Origin: Oscillospiraceae bacterium
GTDB taxonomy: Bacteria > Bacillota > Clostridia > Oscillospirales > Oscillospiraceae
Assembly (NCBI GenBank): GCA_017395935.1
Contig: JAFQNL010000039.1
Location: 1 to 35,200 of the forward strand
DNA length: 35,200 bases
Direction: 5' to 3'
The position numbers and the translations under genes were made by a program. Positions 31,099 to 35,200 of the stretch are shown in pieces. A model generated the notes under the pieces. It was not told the DNA's origin and ran no database searches. It saw only the letters and a program-made list of their open reading frames with translations. The first letter of the stretch is position 1. Every line of letters begins with the position of its first letter.

Positions 31099-34000
31099 TC
31101 AGTCTTTTTCGGCACTCATGGAAGCAACCGAGACGCCGCTGGCGAAGTAGTCACTGCCCAGTACGCTGCCGGGATCTTCCCTGCTGGTCATGGAGTTAAT
31201 GGCAATGACCTTGCCCCGGGCGTCCAGAGCGAAGACATCCCACTCGGTGCCCACAGCGTTGGGATTGATGGTAAACCGGTTGAGCAGCTGACTGCCCTTG
31301 TAGACCTCAACGGTGGCCTGAGAGCCTGCCATAGCCTTGGAGTTGGACTGGGTTCGGCTGCTGAAGTCGTGGACGGCGTAGCGGATATTTCTAAGCTGGC
31401 TGAAGTTGGTAATGGTAATGGTCTCGGGACCGAAGAAATCGGTATCGTCCACGTCCAGATTGGCCTGAGTGAATGTGCTCTGGGTCATGTAGCAGAGATG
31501 GACGGTCTGGCCGGAGACTGTCTCCGCCACCAGATGGGAGTCCAGATCCGGAACCTGATCGTTCCAGGTCAGGACGATCCGGTACTCGGTCTCGTCCAGA
31601 GCGGGATTAAGGGCGATGGTACCCACGTTGATGGTGCCGTTGGCCCGGAGCGCGGTCATAGGTCCAAAGGAGAACCGGCTGGAAGTGTAGCCCTGCGCAT
31701 TGATGACCAGCAGATAGCCGTCGGTATTGGTGGTCAGTTTGGGCAGGGTGAATTTGCCCTCGCTGTCGGTGTAGACGGTGTCGGCCATCAGCATGCCGTC
31801 AACGCCGTCGTTGAGCACGATAACTTCGGCCCCCTCAAGGGGCAGACCGGTAGTGGCGTCGGTGACATAGCCGTAGTAGGTGGGCAGCGTGGAGATGGCC
31901 TTCTCGACTGCGTTCAGGGCGTTGACAATCTTCATGCCGCCCTTGGCCGAGTGGCTGTCCGGATTGGTCTGAGCAGTGCCCGAGGCGGTATCCAGAAGGA
32001 TATCCACTACCTGGGGGCCGGTAAGATCGGGATTGACCGACCAGACCAGACCGGCAATACCGGAGACGATGGGAGCAGCCATACTGGTGCCCGACAGCTC
32101 ATCATAGCCGTTGATCACCGTGCTGTAGATCTCATGACCGGGCGCGGCGATCAGGTTGAACCCACCGGAGGAGGGGCCGCCGTTGGACTTGATGGACAGC
32201 ATACCGTCCGGCTGAATATTGGAGACGATAAGTACGCGGCTGAGGGCGGAAGTCTCATCGGAATCAATGGAGGAAAAGTAGCCGTTAACGTTGTAAGGAC
32301 GGCCCTCGTTGCCGGCGGCCTGAACAATAACAAAGTCATAGCCCTTATCGGTGAGCTTGTTGAGCATTTTCCGGGCAGTGTTGGCTGTATTGCTCCGTAT
32401 CATGTCGCCGTTCCAGTCATAGGAGGTATCGAGACCCATGGAGACGTTGACCACGATGGCGCCGTTTTCGATCACCTTGGTAATACCGGTGGTAAGACCG
32501 AAGTTAATGCTTTCACCAAAGGCGTCCAGCCCGCAGTCGTAGCCCAGCAGGATGCCGTTTCCGTAGGTGGTACCGGCAATGCCCTTGCGGTTGTTCACGT
32601 GGGCGTCCATAATGCCGGACACGTGGGTGCCATGATCGGAGGCGGAATCATTGCCGTAGACATGCTTAAAGGTCAGATCCTCGTGGTCCTGATCAAAGCC
32701 TTCGTCTACTACGCCCAGATGAATCAGACGGAAAAAGTCCATGTTCTTCTCGTCGGAATAGTCCCAGGCGTCGTCCAGATCCACATACTCGACCCACCAC
32801 GCGCCCTTGTCAAAGGCGTCAGAGGTAGTCTTGTTGGAGCCGGTGTTGTCCCAGGGGTCTTTGGTATCGGTGGCCTGCAGCGTGACCTGAGAGGGGAGGC
32901 CGATCTCGGGAAGAGCCAACTCCACCTGGTCATAGGCGTCGGACAGAGCCTGTCCGTAGGCGGTCAGATCGCTGAAGGTGATTTCATCCAGAGCGGTGGG
33001 GCCGGTATAGTCCATACCCTCCGGTACCAGCAGGGGGTCCGGGAGCCAGATTTGGACCAGGTCCAGCGTATTCAGATAGCCGGCCACATGGCCGCCCAGC
33101 TGCTGACTCAGGAAGGACACGCTTTGCTCAAAGGAGATGGTGTCGTCGAAGTAGACGGACAGCAGATTTGCCACATAGTAGACGCTGCTTTCGGAAGAAG
33201 GCTGCTCTCCCTCTGCCGGCTCCGACTGCTCAGTGGGCCGGAGGAGGGTGCGCTCGTGGGCAGGGTCAAAACTCTCACCGCTGTCGTAGGTCAGCTGGAG
33301 ACTCTTGGTGGTAACCGAGCCGTCCGCCGTCTCCACCAGCAGAGTGAGTGTGTTCTTTCCGTCCCGGAGATGAAGCTGGATGGAGAAGCTGCTGTCTGTG
33401 AGCTGGAGCTCACCCTGCTGCAGATCGTCGGAGGACTCCAGCTGCCAGCACACCGAGAGGATATCCAGATTGGATGTCACGGAGCCCACAACGGTGGGAT
33501 TCACCAGATCGCTCTCATGGCCGGGCGCGGACAAAGTGATTACCACATCCAGCGCGCTCCAGTCGGCGTAAAGGTCGAGATTTTCGGTAACGGGGCTGGA
33601 GAAGTCATAGGCCTGTTCCAGCGCCGGGTCGGAATACCAACCGGCAAAGACAAAGCCTTTTCGGACAGGAGCTTCCGGATCATACGCGCAGCCGCCGGAG
33701 TAAATATTCTGAGGGGTAACGTCGCTGCCGCCGTTGGAGTGGAAGGTGACAACGTAAATCTCCGGAGCAGCCGGCTCATCGGGCTGATCGGGCTGATCGG
33801 GATTGTCGGGGGTATCGGCAGCCTGACTCTCACAGAAGAAGCTAACCGCGCCCCGGAGGGTGACGATTTCATCGCCGGCACCGAACTCATACGTCAGATC
33901 AAAGGAATACTTCTTCCGCTCCGCCGCGCTGGCCGTCCGGCTCAGACCGGGCAGCAGGGAGGCGCTCATGGCAAGGGCCAGCAGCAGGGACATGAGTCGC

Positions 34001-34602
34001 TTGCCCTTGTAGGGCCGGGGCAGGAAGAAGAGAGGGGCGAGCACAAGAGCGGACAGGAAAAGCAGCGTCAGCCACAGAGCGCTCTGACTGTTGTCGCCGG
34101 TGTCTACAGCATCCGGATCCTTCCGGCCGTCGTCCTTCTGGCTGCTGTCGGAGGAAGTGCCCGATCCGCCGGAAGAGGAATCTCCGCCCTCATCCTCCGG
34201 GCTGCTGCCGCTGCCGGATCCCTCTCCGCCAGGGGCAGGCTCTTCCGGCTGGTCGCCGTCCTCGCCGCCATCTTCCTCCCCGTCGGAGATGGGGACCAGC
34301 GTGGCCGTCAGCTCGGCGCTCTCCATAGAGGCAAGCTCATCCAGAGTACGGCTGCTGCTGTCTCCTTCCAGCAGGGCATAGCCCTCGGGGATCTCAAAGG
34401 ACAGGGTCAGATCGTAGACCGGGATGCTGTCATAGTTTTCCGCCATCATTGTGACCATAACCGACTCGTCGGCGGCATAAGACGCCTTATCGGTGGACAG
34501 ATAGCCGGTGGGGCCTACCTGCGCCTCTCCGGCCCGGGCCGGGAGGGTCAGAGACAGACAGAAGATCAGCGAAAGAAGCAGAGCGGTAGCATTTCTTCTC
34601 AT
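31099..34602 (-). CDS. Large subtilisin-like (S8) surface protease with duplicated export signals
   Basis: A 1167-residue protein. Residues 1-24 are a signal peptide; 30-105 a beta-rich domain; 108-168 a disordered Gly/Ser/Glu/Asp stretch ending DTGDNSQSALWL; 175-195 a membrane helix followed by RPYKGKR; 203-227 a second signal-like segment (MSLLLALAMSASLLPG...ASA). An InlB-type beta-grasp repeat then lies near 285-350. The S8 domain has all three catalytic residues: D633 (GVVDEG), H657 (DHGTHVSG), S840 (LSGTSMAAP). A carboxypeptidase-regulatory-like beta domain (GYVTDATTGLPLEGAEV) and a further beta region end the protein. AAGGAG lies 7 nt before the ATG. It probably cleaves proteins outside the cell; the front looks like a separate anchored surface protein joined in frame. 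Confidence 0.9.
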   Translation of the reverse strand: MRRNATALLLSLIFCLSLTLPARAGEAQVGPTGYLSTDKASYAADESVMVTMMAENYDSIPVYDLTLSFEIPEGYALLEGDSSSRTLDELASMESAELTATLVPISDGEEDGGEDGDQPEEPAPGGEGSGSGSSPEDEGGDSSSGGSGTSSDSSQKDDGRKDPDAVDTGDNSQSALWLTLLFLSALVLAPLFFLPRPYKGKRLMSLLLALAMSASLLPGLSRTASAAERKKYSFDLTYEFGAGDEIVTLRGAVSFFCESQAADTPDNPDQPDQPDEPAAPEIYVVTFHSNGGSDVTPQNIYSGGCAYDPEAPVRKGFVFAGWYSDPALEQAYDFSSPVTENLDLYADWSALDVVITLSAPGHESDLVNPTVVGSVTSNLDILSVCWQLESSDDLQQGELQLTDSSFSIQLHLRDGKNTLTLLVETADGSVTTKSLQLTYDSGESFDPAHERTLLRPTEQSEPAEGEQPSSESSVYYVANLLSVYFDDTISFEQSVSFLSQQLGGHVAGYLNTLDLVQIWLPDPLLVPEGMDYTGPTALDEITFSDLTAYGQALSDAYDQVELALPEIGLPSQVTLQATDTKDPWDNTGSNKTTSDAFDKGAWWVEYVDLDDAWDYSDEKNMDFFRLIHLGVVDEGFDQDHEDLTFKHVYGNDSASDHGTHVSGIMDAHVNNRKGIAGTTYGNGILLGYDCGLDAFGESINFGLTTGITKVIENGAIVVNVSMGLDTSYDWNGDMIRSNTANTARKMLNKLTDKGYDFVIVQAAGNEGRPYNVNGYFSSIDSDETSALSRVLIVSNIQPDGMLSIKSNGGPSSGGFNLIAAPGHEIYSTVINGYDELSGTSMAAPIVSGIAGLVWSVNPDLTGPQVVDILLDTASGTAQTNPDSHSAKGGMKIVNALNAVEKAISTLPTYYGYVTDATTGLPLEGAEVIVLNDGVDGMLMADTVYTDSEGKFTLPKLTTNTDGYLLVINAQGYTSSRFSFGPMTALRANGTINVGTIALNPALDETEYRIVLTWNDQVPDLDSHLVAETVSGQTVHLCYMTQSTFTQANLDVDDTDFFGPETITITNFSQLRNIRYAVHDFSSRTQSNSKAMAGSQATVEVYKGSQLLNRFTINPNAVGTEWDVFALDARGKVIAINSMTSREDPGSVLGSDYFASGVSVASMSAEKD

Positions 34603-34621
34603 GACGATTCTCCTTGCTAAA

Positions 34622-34651
34622 GGTTACAAAATGTTACATAAATGGTACCAT
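34622..34651 (-). repeat. Palindrome and tandem repeat in the subtilase promoter region
   Basis: ATGGTACCAT (34642-34651) is a perfect palindrome covering the proposed -10 box. On the minus strand it is followed by two tandem 10-mers, TTATGTAACA and TTTTGTAACC. A regulator site is plausible. Confidence 0.4.
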
Positions 34652-34670
34652 ATCCGAAAGAACGAGTCAA
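34642..34670 (-). promoter_or_regulatory. Probable promoter of the subtilase gene
   Basis: On the minus strand TTGACT (34670-34665) and TACCAT (34647-34642) are 17 nt apart. The weak -10 box suggests that an activator or repressor at the overlapping palindrome controls it. Confidence 0.55.
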
Positions 34671-34735
34671 TGAGAAAATAGAGAAATTCTGGAAGAGGAA
34701 GGGGGAAGCTGGGCGGAAAGGCTGGAAGAGAAAAA

Positions 34736-34763
34736 GACGGTCATCCCCGGAGGGATGACCGTC
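34736..34763 (-). terminator. Terminator of the pgi gene
   Basis: GACGGTCATCCC and GGGATGACCGTC form a perfect 12-bp stem with a 4-nt loop, followed on the minus strand by TTTTTCTCTT. Confidence 0.92.
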
Positions 34764-34800
34764 AGAAGGGTGGTCAGAGCGGAGGGCGGGAAGGCTGGGA

Positions 34801-35200
34801 TCAGATATTGAGCAGATCGCTGTAGACCTTCAGCGCGCCATCGGTATCATGAGCCAGAACGCGCTTGGCCAGCACCTTGCCCAGCTGAACGCCTTCCTGA
34901 TCGAAGCTGTTCAGATTCCAGGCAAAGCCCTGGAACATAACCTTGTTCTCAAAGTGGGACAGCAGGGCGCCCAGAGTCTTGGGGGTCAGCTTGTCACCGA
35001 TAATAATGCTGGAGGGACGGCCGCCGGCGAAGTACTTGTTCTGATCCTCGTCCTCCTTGCCGCAGGCGAAGGCGACGATCTGAGCGGCCACGTTGGCGCA
35101 CAGCTTCTGCTGGCTGGTGCTGCCCTCGATGACAACATCGGTAGCCATCTGGCTGTTCTTAAAGCCCATGAACTGCAAGGGAATTATGTCAGAGCCCTGA
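34801..35200 (-). CDS. pgi: Glucose-6-phosphate isomerase, C-terminal part (5' end outside window)
   Basis: The minus-strand frame is open to the window edge, so only the last ~132 codons are visible; the TTG at 35178 is internal. The visible part fits the end of phosphoglucose isomerase, which interconverts glucose-6-phosphate and fructose-6-phosphate: SDIIPLQFMGF, then the catalytic-region pattern GRPSSIIIGDKLTPKTLGALLSHFENKVMFQGFAWNLNSFDQEGVQLGK (compare E. coli 'NRPTNSILL...LGALIALYEHKIFTQG...FDQWGVELGK'). The length to the stop is as in the shorter bacterial enzymes. It is followed by its own terminator. Confidence 0.93.
   Translation of the reverse strand, partial: QGSDIIPLQFMGFKNSQMATDVVIEGSTSQQKLCANVAAQIVAFACGKEDEDQNKYFAGGRPSSIIIGDKLTPKTLGALLSHFENKVMFQGFAWNLNSFDQEGVQLGKVLAKRVLAHDTDGALKVYSDLLNI

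Noticed and set aside
33780-33815. Short tandem repeat (Pro-Asp-Asn/Gln-Pro codons) as a regulatory repeat
   Set aside because: It lies in frame in the subtilase gene and encodes a short linker; no sign of phase variation.
30937-34620. A 1227-codon open frame on the plus strand opposite the subtilase gene
   Set aside because: It is the shadow of a GC-rich gene: the protein is low-complexity Gly/Val/His-rich with no domain, while the minus strand encodes a complete S8 protease with catalytic triad, signal peptide and ribosome binding site.

Overview
The window looks like chromosomal DNA of a GC-rich Firmicute, most likely a gut Clostridia of the Oscillospiraceae/Oscillospirales type. This is an inference from strong AGGAGG-type ribosome binding sites, TTGACA-17-TATAAT promoters, a GntR/YtrA-ABC cassette, a type I pullulanase and small zinc-ribbon membrane proteins. 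The first ~3.7 kb is visibly richer in A+T than the rest.

Layout. 1-4232 (+): the 3' end of a GHKL sensor kinase gene, then two translationally packed ABC half-transporters. 4288-6113 (-): a GntR/YtrA-type repressor with its ABC ATPase and membrane subunit, read from one promoter carrying a perfect inverted repeat. 6228-7439 (-): a secreted GH3 beta-N-acetylhexosaminidase. 7735-8907 (+): a cation diffusion facilitator, divergent from the GH3 gene. 9056-23735 (+): one ~14.7 kb run of fifteen tightly spaced genes between a clear promoter and a strong terminator. 23827-25293 (-): an rsmH-type methyltransferase and a small zinc-ribbon membrane protein. 25493-27844 (+): an asparagine-synthetase-like PP-loop protein. 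28024-30768 (+): a secreted, membrane-anchored pullulanase. 31099-34602 (-): a very large subtilisin-like surface protease. 34801-35200 (-): the 3' end of glucose-6-phosphate isomerase (pgi).

The fifteen-gene operon is the main point of interest. At its centre are two paralogous short helical proteins (16039-16689 and 16691-17257). They have a basic N-terminus, a long helical hairpin, an acidic C-terminal half and a C-terminal amphipathic tail, the layout of ESCRT-III/CHMP proteins. The next gene encodes a Vps4-type AAA ATPase (17274-18530) with an N-terminal helical domain resembling MIT and a Vps4-like C-terminal helix. A second, degenerate P-loop protein follows. Upstream are an unrecognised 607-residue protein, a degenerate Hsp70/actin-fold protein, a 651-residue coiled coil, a zinc-ribbon protein and a 361-residue helical protein with an amphipathic basic N-terminus. 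Downstream are a small zinc-ribbon protein, two single-pass membrane proteins with cytosolic-type zinc modules (one with an exact RanBP2-type finger), and a vWA / PP2C phosphatase / protein kinase triad like the TerY-P triad of prokaryotic stress and conflict systems.

Working hypothesis (inference): this is a bacterial ESCRT-III/Vps4-like membrane-remodelling machine, attached to the membrane through zinc-module anchors and controlled by reversible Ser/Thr phosphorylation. The AAA assignment is secure. The ESCRT-III and MIT assignments rest on hand alignment and need profile and structure checks. No tRNA, rRNA, CRISPR array, insertion sequence or prophage was seen.
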